In this document: piece by piece, positions 22,216 through 33,970 of the stretch | Layout of the letters: each line of letters opens with the position of its first letter | Position numbering within the stretch: position 1 is the stretch's first letter | DNA from: Micrasema longulum | Lineage: Eukaryota > Arthropoda > Insecta > Trichoptera > Brachycentridae | DNA length: 64,000 nt | Direction of reading: 5' to 3' | Assembly (NCBI GenBank): GCA_022494885.1 | Contig: JAGVSM010002966.1 | Span: forward strand, 62,001 to 126,000 | Translations under genes and position numbers: made by a program | The notes under the pieces: generated by a model | Told to the model about the DNA's origin: nothing | Database searches by the model: none | Seen by the model: only the letters and a program-made list of their open reading frames with translations

Positions 22216-25200
22216 CTTTCACAAAAACACGGGATTTCATAACTAGCTGTGTTTCATGAATTTTAACTCGCCTCGGCATTATATATTGTACGTTCACTTA
22301 AGGGTTGTTAAAACTAACCCTCTTTGTGAAGAACAAGGCCAGTAGAGGAAATAAATCATGATTAACGGAGGCGTAAAATAGAAATATGACACACTTGAAG
22401 GTGTTTCTGATAAGATACATAAATAACAGTCGCTACCTTTTGGAACCACAGAAAGGGAAAGTAATATTTTGTTTCATTCTTAAGTTTAAATCCTTGAAAG
22501 GAATTATTATTATTTTCCATACGTTTTGTAATTTCTCCGTTATAACATTGATTTGGTAAACTTTTAAGAGTATAAAATCCGGACTTGTCTTTAAACGTTG
22601 GGATATACTATTTAACCAAATATTTGGTAAAACATTAAAGTAAATTACAACGTTTTCTGGATTTATAAAATTTCATTTTGAATGTAATTGAATATATTTT
22701 CAAATGGTAGATTGTATTATAATCTAATTTCCGGTTGTCAATGTATCTCACTATTGTTACTGACAGAACATAATCAATTTATAAGTGAATTTATCTTCTG
22801 TTCCAAATGTGACAGTCCACGAAGGATAGAGAAGCCATGTGTCTTGCCAGTGTAATATTCAGACATGAATATGTAAATAGAGTACTTCTAATAAATAAAA
22901 AAATGATAACAAAAAATACATAAGAACATTCATCAAAATATAAGTGTGTTAAATGAATGTTTGTAAAAAAATCTTAGAACTGTGTAAACTGTATAAATAC
23001 GTAAATAAAAAACTAACCAAAAATAATTTAGAGAACAAAAATATTTTAAAAAATGCATTAAAATAATAAAAAATCGGAAGTTTGTAAAACGCATGTATCT
23101 TTTTAATTTTTTTTATTTCAAATAAAAAAAAATGTAAAATACATAATTGTACTCGCATGAGTTGGCGAACTTACTCTAGAACAGTTTCAATTAATAAGAT
23201 TATCAGAAATAAAAATTTATAGTTACACTTAATTAAAACAAAAATGGACAAATCTTGGAGACTTTTAAATAGCAAATAATATATTATTTAACATTAGCTT
23301 ACATAAGTCAAGGGTTATCGAGAAAAAGTTTTAGGATGTGATTTTTTTATATAATATTTTTATTAGTAGACTGATAAGAAATTGATTTCAGGTGAATAGG
23401 CAGAAGGCTGTATCGATTAATGTTTTAATTTTTTAATGTTCGCGTTCCAATCTCACTAAAATATTTTACGTATCATCATCATCGTTTCAACACCATGCTA
23501 GATTAATTATTTATTATATTATAATATTAATTAACGCAGAAGTTTTCAAGGGATCCTAGTGGGTGGGGATGATGTGTTGGCCTCTGTTTATACATCCTCC
23601 TTCTCCCACATTAATTTGCCTAGTTTATATTCCTTGGGAATATTTAGCTTACTTTTCTCTATGCAAAGCTGACAGAGTCCTCCAGGACTCTATAATAGCT
23701 GCAAGTGGATAGTAGGCTTTAGGATCACCTCAAGTACAAGTTAACAATATGCATGTACTGACAGCGTCTTTGATGAGAAGCAGCCTGAGGTTAGAGGAGC
23801 AGTAAAAATTACACAGACAATATAACTAAAGATAAGCCCACAGTTGAAGAAAAAAAGTAAATTGTGTCGTTAGGTTCATTAGCAAATTTATAATATTTAT
23901 GAACGCCACATCAATGATTTTTTTTCAAATCACGATGTAAAAAATAGTCTGTTCACATGAAGAAATAATGTATTTAAAAAAATGTGTTTTCAGTTGCCAT
24001 CAAACCGTATTGTATTGAGAAGTCATTCAACTTCATGTCTTTTTCTGTTTCTAAATGAAATGAAAATACTCCTAATGCTTCTTTTGTTCAATTTCTATGG
24101 GAAAAATAATGAAAGAAATATACCTCATAGCGGTACCTACATCTATTTCTACATTCATATTGTCACCCCTCTCGTAAAGCTTTATTCATAGGATAAAAAT
24201 AATTTCGTTTCAAGAAAATAAAATGTGTTTTGTAACACGATACTTTAAAAGGCTGTCATTTTTTGTTTAATTTGATTGATTTTTTATTAGAAAAAAAGAT
24301 AACTAACGTTCCTTAAATACGTGCTGTTTTTTTTCTGGAAAATTAAACACTAAATTAAGTAACTCCCTATAAGGTGAAATAACAGTCATATGAATCTCAT
24401 CTGCATCATAAAAGGTGTTTTTAACTCAATGAAAAATTAACAGATTGAGGAATTGAAAAAATACCCATGTTTAAATGCAGGTAGAGTAATAAATGTTATT
24501 TAATGTGTAAAATTGACACTTAAACAAGCCAATGACTGGTCAAATGCCTTGTTAATGCATAGATGTATCAAGATAATTTTTATCTCAAAAATAATGAACA
24601 ACTGTCTAGGGAGTGAAATCCAGTCCTGATTTCAAACATTTGGGCGCACTGAAAATATTATTATCGAATTATTTAGTAGGAACCTGATTGATTCATCTCA
24701 GAATACAGGACTTGATTATCAATGAAATAAATCTAGGTCATTACCGTATTTATTTTTGAGCCGGCATAAAGTAATTGGATAATTTTATTTCTGAAATAAC
24801 ATTTTTATTCTGTTTTTTTCCCGCGTCAATCGCCATAAATATCCAAAAACAAACAAATAACAATCTGTGGTCCTGTTAAATCCACCAAAATATCGCCAAT
24901 CCGAAAAACCTTTGATTTTTGAGTAATTAACATAAAGTATCACAAACATTTGGGTACGCGCCCACCGCCAATATACTCGTGCGGTTGGAATTAATTCATT
25001 TAATCTGTAATTCCCAGTTAATTGGTAAGCCCGATTAAATCTACGCTATGATACTGCGCAAGCCGGAGAGGATATTGGAATAAAAAATAAATGCTACTAA
25101 ATGTTAAGTGGCGCAATAAAACGGTACACTCGATTACATGTATTCGATCGTCAAGTGCGTTTCTACGCAATCGTTATAACAAGATACTGTTTTACCAACA

Positions 25201-25834
25201 AAAAATTTAACTAACCAAAGCATAATATAATACATATATTTTGAAAAATAATATACAACTACAATACGTAACCGAAAGGCGTGTAAGACATGTTGGATGA
25301 ATATGGAAAAAGCTAGGAATGTAGTCAGAATAGACGTGCGTGGCGGTCCATTCTCTAAATGGTAGTAGTAGTGGTTGAAAAATCATAATTTGATATTATC
25401 AAAATACCTAAATTCCACACTAGTCACTGTCAAAATACGTTTGGTTTCAAAGGAATAAAAATATATAATAATCTCCCCAATTAACAGAAAACTATTATTA
25501 TTTATTTTATTTTGAATCTTGAAAGAGGGCACACAAGAACATATTTTTATGAGTGGTCTTATAATAAAAATTTACATATGTTTAATTTAAAAGTTTTTCG
25601 TAACATATTTCTTAACTCTCTGTTTAAATTTTGATTTTTTTATTCATCAATGTTTTTTCCCATATCACGAGATTTTTTCTCTGCTTTATATACAATAATT
25701 ATTTTGAAAAAACTATTACATCACTAAATAAATTCAAGATAAATTAAAAGAAATTATTTGAACTCAAGAGAAAACTGGATTCTATTTAAATTAGTATAGC
25801 TGTACAATTCTAATTATATTTCTTATTATAAGGA
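22216..25834. other. Long stretch with no recognised element
   Basis: No gene seen. The part at 23540-23830 is somewhat less AT-rich but all frames are broken. The part at 24940-25100 contains clustered TTAATT/GATTAA homeodomain-type sites in unique sequence and might be regulatory. A remnant of dispersed repeat P is annotated within this stretch. Confidence 0.4.
24430..24570 (-). repeat. Dispersed repeat P, fragment
   Basis: AAGCCAATGACTGGTCAAA followed by GCCTTGTTAATGCATAG matches the reversed form of blocks seen at 36878-36908, 38251-38292 and 34760-34800. Class unknown. Confidence 0.45.
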
Positions 25835-26040
25835 GAGATCTCAGCAAAATGTTTCAAAAGATAAAAACCACGAATTATGTCATACCCAAAACTCGTACGA
25901 CTTTTGCTCAGAGACGTCTCTCCTTTATCGCACCGAGAGTGATTAATATTTTGGAAGGGCGTATAATTTCTCAAGGACAAAAACTTTTTTCAAAAGAGGA
26001 GTTAAGGACTGGATTTTCCTTGGTGGGAAGGATTTGAGTG
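25835..26040 (+). pseudogene. LINE B C-terminal fragment
   Basis: The frame 25849-26037 reads TNYVIPKTRTTFAQRRLSFI and then APRVINIL. The first part is shared with the minus-strand LINE B at 17110-17670, and the whole resembles the IPxxRTxFGQRxFxYxxPxxWNxLP block that ends many CR1-type LINE proteins. It is only the last 60 codons. Confidence 0.68.
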
Positions 26041-28499
26041 GGAAACTCCTTGATGATTTTCCGAACGTTTGAGTTTACTGATTACCATATTGATGTGCCA
26101 TGTATATGTTTTATTATTATTATTAAATTGTGTTTCTGATCCTTTACAATATTTGTGAAGATATTCTCTTGTGTCTGTGTCAACTAATTGCTCGTCCCAA
26201 ATCAACACAGGACTTTTAGTCCCATCGAGTTGAGACTTACTCGTATGTCTCAAATAATGTGCTTTAAACTGCATTTAAAGAAAAATTTTTTTTCTGTTTT
26301 TCTCTTTATTTTGAATATTTTTTTATTTTCATTCTCATATATATTAGAAATCATATTACTTCAGATTACTACACAACAATAACAGTTTTTTTCATTTAAA
26401 TCCAAGCACAAGGTTATGCTCTTTTTTGGAAAGTTACTGTTTTAATTATTCACTTAATATATACAAGGGGATTGTAATAAAAAAAGTATTATTTTATGTA
26501 ACTGTAAATAAATACAGAAAGGAATTGGTGTGGTGCAAACGAAGAATATTTCTAATAAAAGAGAGAAGAAATTCGGAATAATTACTGAAAATAATAACTT
26601 TTAAAAATTAAGGAGATGTGGAAATCAAAACACTAGGCAGAATGGTAAATTAAAACAATCACCTTGTAAAATTATTATTTAAACCAGACTATGATATCCG
26701 TTTCTTATGGTACAAATAGTATTTTACTAAACATTCATTCGTCAAATATATTAAAAATAGCATTACCTGTAATAAAATATGCATTTGTACATTAAAGGAG
26801 ACACATTGAACAAAATGTTCAGGAATCAAGATTTTGTAATTGTGTGATTTCCAGAACATTTTACTTTTTGATCCTAATGAGATAAATTCAACCTATAAAG
26901 AACTTTTGATGTAGGATAATGATTTTTTGATTAAAAAAAGGTATACTTAAATATTGTATCTGGAACTACTAATTTAAAAAAAAAATTTAACAAAGAGGAC
27001 TTCAGATTTTTATTTCAACTTAAAAAAAGCATTTTTACAACGATAGTGGACTTTGGTGTTTTATTTACGCTTAAAATAGTTTTTTGCGATAATTTCTACA
27101 TTTTCAAATTCAAAGCGGCAAAAGCGGACTCCCATGTTTTATCCTCTAACGTACATAAATTATAATTATATTTTGATTATAAAAAAATACATATAATAAA
27201 TACGAGTATACGTACATACCAAATTATGAATATTTATGTATCAATGAAATACTTAATAAATAAATACATATACTCTGATATTAAAAATTTCTCAACAACA
27301 TTATTTGTTTCTTTAGTCAGTTTTCAACAGAATGGTATTATATATTTATAAAACGTATCTAAAATATAACATGAAGCAGCACTTTTTAAATTCACGTACT
27401 TTCCAACCTATATATATTTTCTTTCATTTTTACAAGAAACAATTAAGCGATGATTTTTTTCCTATCATTATTTCTAGTTATAAATTTGAGTTATTTTTTA
27501 TTTAAAATAATTTGTAAGCATCGTATAAACTAGTGTTAACAAATACCAATAAAAATAATAATGAAAACTAAACGCATATACCGAAATAAACAGTAAGAAT
27601 CATTACAAAGTGCAAATTAGCGTTTTTAATTTATTTTGGAAATAACGATTTAATTGTTACCTTTTATAAGCTTGTATAAAACTGCTGCAAATATAATTAA
27701 AACAAGTTAATATTTTTCCTTTTTAAAATGCACTGCGTGCCGTATTTATTAATCGAATGAAAATAAATAAATAAAAATAAAATAATATATGTTTCTTACA
27801 TAACTCCTTATATATTAATTACATGTTTTAAGCCTATTCTATCATTAAGGAGACTTGAAGGTTCATATAAATAATACTACAGGATCTCTTTAATAAATTA
27901 TTCAGCTTTCGTACAGCTTTAATAATAAAACCAATTACTAGAAGGATATTTCTTGCACAAGTGTGTCCTGTTTTCCCATTTTGTTCGGACCGTTTTTGAT
28001 TGGATTATAGTCATCTTTGTTCGATGTTTTTGTACACAAAAACATACATTAATCTGCTACGTTGACTAAAGAAAGCTGGTACGTTAACAAAAGCGTGTTC
28101 GAAATCGTTAAATATAACCAATTATTTTTAGAGAACCTTGTACAAATTCACTGACATTTGCACCATCAATATTTTCAGTTATTTTAATTGATGAAATATA
28201 GATTTTTACTCGTACGCAAAAAAGTAATACGTCAAGTGGTCCAACAAACCCCACAATAAGAGATCATTAGCTTCGTTATTGTCTAAGTGTCCGCATTGTT
28301 GAGAACAACAAGATTTTTTGTTTCTGTCGGAACGGATAATTTGGTTAATCAATAAAAATATTGAAAAAAACACCCAAAATAAATATGTTCAGTCTAGTTC
28401 AATCATTCTTTTATATTTTTTTGTACATTTTACATTCTGTTTATTTCCATGAAACGAGTTCCATTTTATGTTAAATTTTTATTTTTTCAATTTCAATTA
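26041..28499. other. AT-rich gene-free stretch
   Basis: No element recognised. A short (ATT)n run lies near 26110-26125. The 90-codon reverse ORF (26002-26274) overlaps the LINE B remnant antisense and has no motif of its own. Confidence 0.45.
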
Positions 28500-29190
28500 T
28501 TGTTTTAAAATGATTTATTCTTTTTTCTGTGCCGCATCAGGTCTCCCCGACGTTGGCGATTACTCTAGAGTAGGCATTCCGGTCCTGCGCCAACTGGAAC
28601 AGCGCCTCAACCCCGCGCACTCCCGCCCAGTCGCGGATGTTTCTCAGCCAGGACATCTGTCGCCTTCCAACTCCATGCTTTCCCTCGATCTTTCCCATCA
28701 TAATCAGCTGTGGAAGCGCATATTTGCTTCCGCGCATGATATGGCCCATATATGCGAGTTTTCTCTGTTTTATTGAGGACAGTGGTTCTTTTTCGGCACT
28801 GGCTCGTCTCAACACCTCCCCGTTGGTCACTTAATCTGTCCACGGAATTCTCAGCATTCTCCAATGAATCCACATTTCAAAAACCTCTAATTGGTTCATA
28901 GAGTTCACCTTGATAGTCCATGTTTCAACCCCGAAGACCAGTATTGACCACACATAGCACTTGACCATCCTCTGTCTCAGTTTTAATCTTAGACTATCAC
29001 TGCAGAATAATGATTTCATGCTTTTGAATGCTGATCGTGCTATTTCTATTCTGCAACTAATTTCCGGATCCAGATTAGAAGTGATTTGACTGCCGAAGTA
29101 TTTAAAGTTAATCACTCTCTCGATTGTTTGACCATTTATTCGCAATACAGCATTATTGTTAGGGTTTCGGCTAAACACCATCATCATTGA
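28500..29190 (-). pseudogene. LINE E RT C-terminal region, one in-frame stop
   Basis: On the minus strand from 29187 the frame reads VINFKYFGSQITSNLD, MVKCYVWSILVFGVETWTI, and FEMWIHWRMLRIPWTD, then a TAA at 28833-28831. In the same frame it goes on with KRKLAYMGHIMRG-type and MSWLRNIRDWAG blocks to a stop near 28537. Apart from that one stop about 215 codons are open, and the order matches LINE C-terminal regions (YLGxxI, YGxExWT, RRMLRIPW, LGHIMR, GRRRxSWLRNLR). It is better preserved than most elements here. The tail after the stop codon has lost its simple repeat. Confidence 0.8.
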
Positions 29191-29347
29191 TTTATTATTG
29201 ATGATTTATTATTAAATTAAATTTATTATATCCTTATACTTTGTACACAATACATATACAATTTATCGAAGTTATACGTTATTACAGTGATTTTTCGAAG
29301 AATTCAGGGTACTTAATATTATTCAATAGAACACATTAAGAACGGTA

Positions 29348-29542
29348 ATGGTTTCAGACTTAAATATAAACAAATACCTATCTGTCAACCACAACCATAA
29401 CACAAGATACGCTAAAAGGGATATGATACTAAGAGAAGGGGTCAACACTGTTCTGGCATCAAAGCAATGCTATTATTACCTTTGTAAAAAGGTTTATAGC
29501 CATTATATAATTTATTATTTTGGCATTTACTTTGTGGAATGA
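29348..29542 (+). pseudogene. Possible LINE C-terminal remnant
   Basis: The 64-codon ORF contains NHNHNTRYAKRD, like the HNxNTRxK block near the end of CR1/Jockey-type proteins. The rest does not match. It lies just before the inverted repeat at 29568-29721. Confidence 0.3.
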
Positions 29543-29567
29543 CATTTTGAATTTATTTAAAATGAAA

Positions 29568-29721
29568 CACTTTGTAATTTTTTACCACATAAGAGTTTAA
29601 TAAATAAACGTTTTATATCACAAAAGATTATATTTACACCTGATGATGGATAATTCAGAATACCTGAAACTAGATGCGTTTTAATATATTAAACTCTTAT
29701 GTGGTAAAAATGACAAAGTAT
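29568..29721. repeat. Foldback element with hammerhead-like core
   Basis: Two arms of about 46 bp face each other: CACATAAGAGTTTAAT on the left (29586-29601) and ATTAAACTCTTATGTG on the right. The loop holds CTGATGA at 29640-29646 and GAAAC at 29666-29670, the two conserved core boxes of hammerhead ribozymes, separated by 19 nt. The intervening stem II is poor (only two clear G-C pairs). Known Penelope-like elements carry such ribozymes in terminal repeats; whether this is one is inference. Confidence 0.5.
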
Positions 29722-30540
29722 TTGATTTTAAATAAAGCTTTATAACCTTTTACCGGAATTATGGAAAAGCAGGGCCTCAATTATGAACGCTATCTTCATT
29801 TGAACATATCAAGGCGGTATACTTAACTTCTGTAGTATTTGTATCTACCTCGGTATGTTCTACCTACTTGTCATCTCGACATCATATGGTCGAATATAAC
29901 CAATGAATGACCCCGAAATTTTAGTCTGCGTTCCTTACTTCATTAAAATTAAAAATATATCTTATTTTTATTTTAAATAGGCTTTTGCGATAAAAAGTGC
30001 CTATTTCAAAGTAATTATAAATTCCAATAAATCCCAATTCAAGCAAAAAACACTCGCTTGAACATGATTTTTATATGACTTTTGACAATTGGCAAGACTG
30101 TATACTTAACGATCGTCTGTATTTACCTACTGAGCGATTACAAGGCCGGCTCTCGACACGTGCACTCAGAAAGATAGTAAAACAGATGAAAAAAATAAAA
30201 TAATTAGATTTATTTTCAACAGTTATAATATTTTACGGCTAGACGCTCTAATATATTAATAGGGCAGGCATCTAGCCAGTCTAGCCACTATCTAGCCGCT
30301 CGTTTCCGAAACTGACAGTTTTGTTGGAATTTAATTCGACTTTAAAATTTACTTATTTCTCTATTATATTTTTAACGGACTTTTAAGAAAAATAGAGCCA
30401 ATCTCAGAACGATTAAAAATTTTAACAAATCATAACTAAAAGAAAAATTGCTCGGTGGAATAACATTTTTGTCACTTTTAATGCGAAGATAAACGTATTG
30501 AGAGGTTCTAGAACCGTCGATACAAACCTATGAACTTACA
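29722..30540. other. Gene-free stretch
   Basis: No element recognised. Short TAGCC-type repeats occur near 30270-30300. Confidence 0.45.
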
Positions 30541-30810
30541 TCACAACTTGATGGGGGGGGGGGATTGGTAGTGTATCTTAGTAGCCGGTCGGGAGACTTT
30601 TATCTTCAACTATGACGTCATACTAAAGCTATGTCATTTTAGTGCGTAGATATATGTATCGTGACGTACGCTTCCCCTCGTTTCATATCGATGTACCTAC
30701 CCAAAACGTCGGGTGAGGGGTCGGTAGTGTAACTTCGTTATCGCTCAAGAGAATTTATCTTCAACTATACCGTCATGGTGAAGGTATGACATCCGTATCT
30801 TCGTATCAAT
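30541..30810. repeat. Diverged tandem duplication with G11 tract
   Basis: Two units, at about 30551-30645 and 30712-30800, share GGTAGTGTATCTT / GGTAGTGTAACTT, TTATCTTCAACTAT, and CGTCAT followed by TATGTCAT / TATGACAT. The first starts with a run of 11 G, the second with GTGAGGGGTCGG. No coding frame spans them. Confidence 0.6.
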
Positions 30811-30819
30811 CATATTTTT

Positions 30820-31003
30820 TTGTTGTTGAAATATTTGCGCTCTTATAATTTACGCAAATATTTAATTTTGAGGGCCATTTTCAACGAGTTGTAAATAACT
30901 CGCTTTTAGAAAATGGGAATCAAGTTGGGGTAGAGTGGGATTCGAACCATAGACCTTTGATCCGCGAGTCCGGGACACTAGCCACGGGACCACAACCCGA
31001 TTT
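30820..31003 (-). repeat. tRNA-derived SINE, family 1
   Basis: Full-looking reverse copy: AAATATTTGCGCTCTTATAA (3' part), AACGAGTTGTAAATAACTCG, GGTAGAGTGGGATTCGAACC (B box), and GCCACGGGACCACAACCCG (start). It is among the least diverged copies. Confidence 0.82.
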
Positions 31004-31744
31004 GTTGTCAGGTTGAAACAATTATTGGCCTCGCTCTTTCATTAAATCGGTCGTGGAGAGTCAAGAGAGGTTGATGCATGCCGTGGATTGGAAATTCTTA
31101 CTGGATGGTGAAAAAAAAACAAATGATAAGCAAACAGTTTCACCCAAATGCGCAAAATTAAGTCGTGTAAAATATTTTTTCAATTTAAATATTAAAAAAA
31201 AAAACGTTCCTGTGGAACAGGAAAATAAGGTGGTATCAATAGGTGTTTATAACTTTCTAGATACTCCACTTCTAGAGGATCGTGAAAAAAAATACTACAG
31301 CGTTTATTTCAGGTTTGATATTTTTAAGCCGCCAACAAAACTGAATAATTAAACGAGGAAAAAAACACTTAACAAAGTAAACAGGGGAGAAACGTATTAG
31401 CATTTTTTTACGTATATTCATTTTGCTGATTGAATATTTAAAATGAAATTTGTTTGGTAAAAACATTATTTAAATCGACTTTGTTTTTTATGAATAACTT
31501 AATGGTTCTGATTTGGATTGAATAACTTGTCACATTAATTGAAATATTAATAACTCGTGAAGAAAAAAAAAATTAAATATCAACGCAGACACGAATTAAT
31601 GTTTTTTTTTTTCATCAAAATTTAGTTTGAGAGTATGTATTTTTTTATCTCTAGATTCCGGCATATGAAAAATAAAGTTCTGATTATCGATGTTCTGAGT
31701 TCAGTTTCTGTAAAGGTGGACGTGGAATATTGATTTTGAAATTT
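31004..31744. other. Gene-free stretch with an unrecognised ORF
   Basis: A 99-codon + ORF (31053-31352) is lysine-rich and matches nothing I recognise; it starts right at the SINE edge. The rest is AT-rich. Confidence 0.4.
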
Positions 31745-31895
31745 GTGTAAGTTGGAGCATTTCATTGTTTCTGGACTGACAACTGAAGCGTAAGACTTAT
31801 CACCTTACAATAATGAAACAGATGATCGAAATACGCAACATTTGGTCAATTCATATAATTCCCTATGCACACAAGGTGCATAAAGGAAAATTATG
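31745..31895 (+). repeat. SINE family 2, 3' part
   Basis: The body blocks ATTTCATTGTTTCTGGACTG, ACTGAAGCGTAAGACT, AAATACGCAACATTTGGT and CCCTATGCACACAAGGTGC occur in family order. The head is missing. Confidence 0.62.
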
Positions 31896-32064
31896 GTATA
31901 AAGTGTTTAAAAATAGTCCCGACAAAAAGACAGATACTACTTCAAGCGGTAGAAATATAACATATAAAAAAAAAAACAAATTATTTACTAAATTTTATGT
32001 TATGCACAAAATTAATTAAAGAGTACTAACTACGTAATATTTTGTGTTAAATCAGTAAATAAGT

Positions 32065-32116
32065 TTAACTAACAGACCGGTTTCAGGACATTACTGTTTT
32101 GACCTTTGTCAAGGCT
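32065..32116 (-). repeat. Dispersed repeat H, partial
   Basis: On the minus strand: GCCTTGACAAAGGTC, then TCCTGAAACCGGTCTG. This corresponds to the core of the repeat at 44840-44965 without its AT-rich flank. Confidence 0.5.
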
Positions 32117-32160
32117 TAAAAATAAACAAAACCTAAATAACTGTTTTAAATCTTACTAAA

Positions 32161-32425
32161 TCGGCTTTGTGGTGTAATAGTCAGCGCGTTTGCCTACCAT
32201 GCTAGAGGTCTTGAGTTCGATCCCCGAATTTGTGATATAAAATATTTTTTTAAAAATGGACGTTTTCTCACTAGAATACTTCATAGTCCCGGGACTGGTA
32301 CCTGAAGCGTAAGACTGATCATCTTACCTTTATGTTGCAAAAACGATTAAGATACGCAGCTATTGGTGAACCAATGCAGTGCCCTATGCACCATTAGGTG
32401 CAGAGAGAGAATGATGAGTGATGAG
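32161..32425 (+). repeat. tRNA-derived SINE, family 2, near complete
   Basis: Head: TTTGTGGTGTAATAGTCAGC (A box) and GAGTTCGATCCCCGA (B box). Body: TTTCTCACTAGAATACTTCA, GGGACTGGTACCTGAAGC, TACCTTTATGTTGC, AGATACGCAGCTATTGG. Tail: TGCCCTATGCACCATTAGG, a small stem (GCACC/GGTGC), and GAATGATGAGTGATGAGG. This is one of the best copies and serves as the local reference for the family. Confidence 0.85.
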
Positions 32426-33394
32426 GAAATCTTAATCAATAACAAGGATATATATACCTTAAAACAGGTAATTTCTTTTGCTAACGAGGGTCTTCTTTAT
32501 AAACCCAGTATAAAGTTACGCCTGTGCCTAGTGGTAAAGTAAAGATGGGAATACCATCCTTATTTTACCACTATAATAAGGGTGGTTTTTTATCCGGATT
32601 CTACCATTATACATACCTAGGCGTATCTTAATGAGTAAAGTACTATGGGTTTAAATTTCATGTTTTCTTACATTTGGTAACATTTTGACGAATTTTTTAT
32701 TACTAAAAAAGTAGTACTTTTGATATAAATAACAAAATAATTATTTATTTATTTACAATTTAGAAAACAATTTGATACTACTATCATATTAAATTATCTA
32801 ACTCTATTTTTTCTTACTTCTTACTTTCACCTGATTTAGGATAATCGTAATATTTCATTAACAGAAATTTATTCCTCTGAAATTATTTGCGCGAGCTTTA
32901 TCGCTGTGATATACATTTTAATTACGCAAAGCGATAAGCATTAATCACTTACTGTGACGGAATAAAACATTATTCAGCGGAGATTCACTTGATAAACACG
33001 CAATATATTGGTTTAATTTAAATACCCGAAAAAATAAATTACAGTTGAGGTCTGGATGGCTTACATTTTTATTAATGAATTTTTTCCTTGATTTTATTGA
33101 TGAATTGTTAACGGCTCTAGTTTTATCCTTTGGTTTTAACGCGGTAAAACGATGGTACGGCAACGTAACGGGAAAAATTAGAGCATTAAATTGAACGGTG
33201 AAGGTTCTCTATAATGTTTGTAATCCATCATTAAAATGAACTACTTTATACGACGTCACAAGTTCTTCTAAATAAACCGAGATAGTATTGTTATAGATGT
33301 CCATTCCCGGGATGCTAAAGCTAGGGTTTCCTAGGACAGCGGTGCCCGTATCTTAACGGCCGTAGTGAACGGTGATGCGGTGGACAGCCGTCGT
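32426..33394. other. Gene-free stretch
   Basis: A short stem-loop (ACCATCCTTATT with AATAAGGGTGGT) lies at about 32550-32590, flanked by GCCTGTGCCTAG and CTAGGCG, so a small foldback is possible. Nothing else recognised. Confidence 0.4.
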
Positions 33395-33480
33395 AATGAT
33401 TAAACTACGCTGCATTTGGTTAAGGGATGTAGTGCCCTATGCATCACTGGGTGCGGAATGTGAGATGATGGTAATGATGA
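33395..33480 (+). repeat. SINE family 2, 3' end
   Basis: ACGCTGCATTTGGTTAAGG, AGTGCCCTATGCATCACTGG, GTGCGGAATG and GATGATGGTAATGATGAT are the end of family 2. It lies a few bases upstream of a family 1 SINE in the same orientation. Confidence 0.65.
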
Positions 33481-33487
33481 TAGAATT

Positions 33488-33680
33488 GGGTTGTGGTCCC
33501 GTGGCTATTGTCTCGGACTCACGGACCGAAGGTCCGTGGTTCGAATCCCAATCTACCCCAACTTGATTCCCGTTTTCTAATAGTGAGTTATTTACAACTC
33601 ATTGAAAATGGCCCTCAAAATTAAATATTTGTGTAAATTATAAGAACGCAAATATTTCTTTTTTATTAAAAAAAAATAAA
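33488..33680 (+). repeat. tRNA-derived SINE, family 1
   Basis: Near-complete copy: GGGTTGTGGTCCCGTGGC start, B box GGTTCGAATCCCAA, TACCCCAACTTGATTCC, GAGTTATTTACAACTCATTG, and a 3' end with ATAAGAACGCAAATATTTC followed by T- and A-runs. Confidence 0.83.
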
Positions 33681-33782
33681 AAAATATTTTTAAATTTAAT
33701 TATTAAATTTATTTTTATACAAAATTAATTTAAGAATTCTCCCTACTAAGGAAATATCTCCAAAGGTGAACTTGAAGACTAA
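33681..33782. other. AT-rich spacer
   Basis: A-rich sequence following the SINE; nothing recognised. Confidence 0.5.
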
Positions 33783-33970
33783 AAGCCAATTGCACCATAA
33801 AAAGTTAAGTCAAATAAATTTTAAAGAGAAATAAATGTTGCATTTTCCTCAAAATGAGTTGCTTTATTTTGCTTTTTTTGGCAACTCATTTAGTCAATTT
33901 TGACGAAAACGTAACAATTATTTAACTTAAAACTTAATTTAACTTAACTTATTATGATGCAACTGGCCTT
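33783..33970. mobile_element. Foldback MITE-like element
   Basis: Ends GCCAATTGCACCATAAAAAG and (reversed) GGCCAGTTGCATCATAATAAG are imperfect inverted repeats of about 40 bp. Inside lies a second pair, ATGAGTTGC and GCAACTCAT. The whole 188 bp can fold into one long hairpin. TTAA follows the right end and CTAA the left, so a TTAA-type target is possible but not proven. No ORF. Confidence 0.55.

Noticed and set aside
26002..26274. A 90-codon reverse ORF
   Set aside because: Partly antisense to LINE B, with no recognisable domain.
31053..31352. A 99-codon + ORF as a host gene
   Set aside because: No motif, no splice signals, strongly lysine-rich in AT-rich DNA, and it begins at the edge of a SINE.
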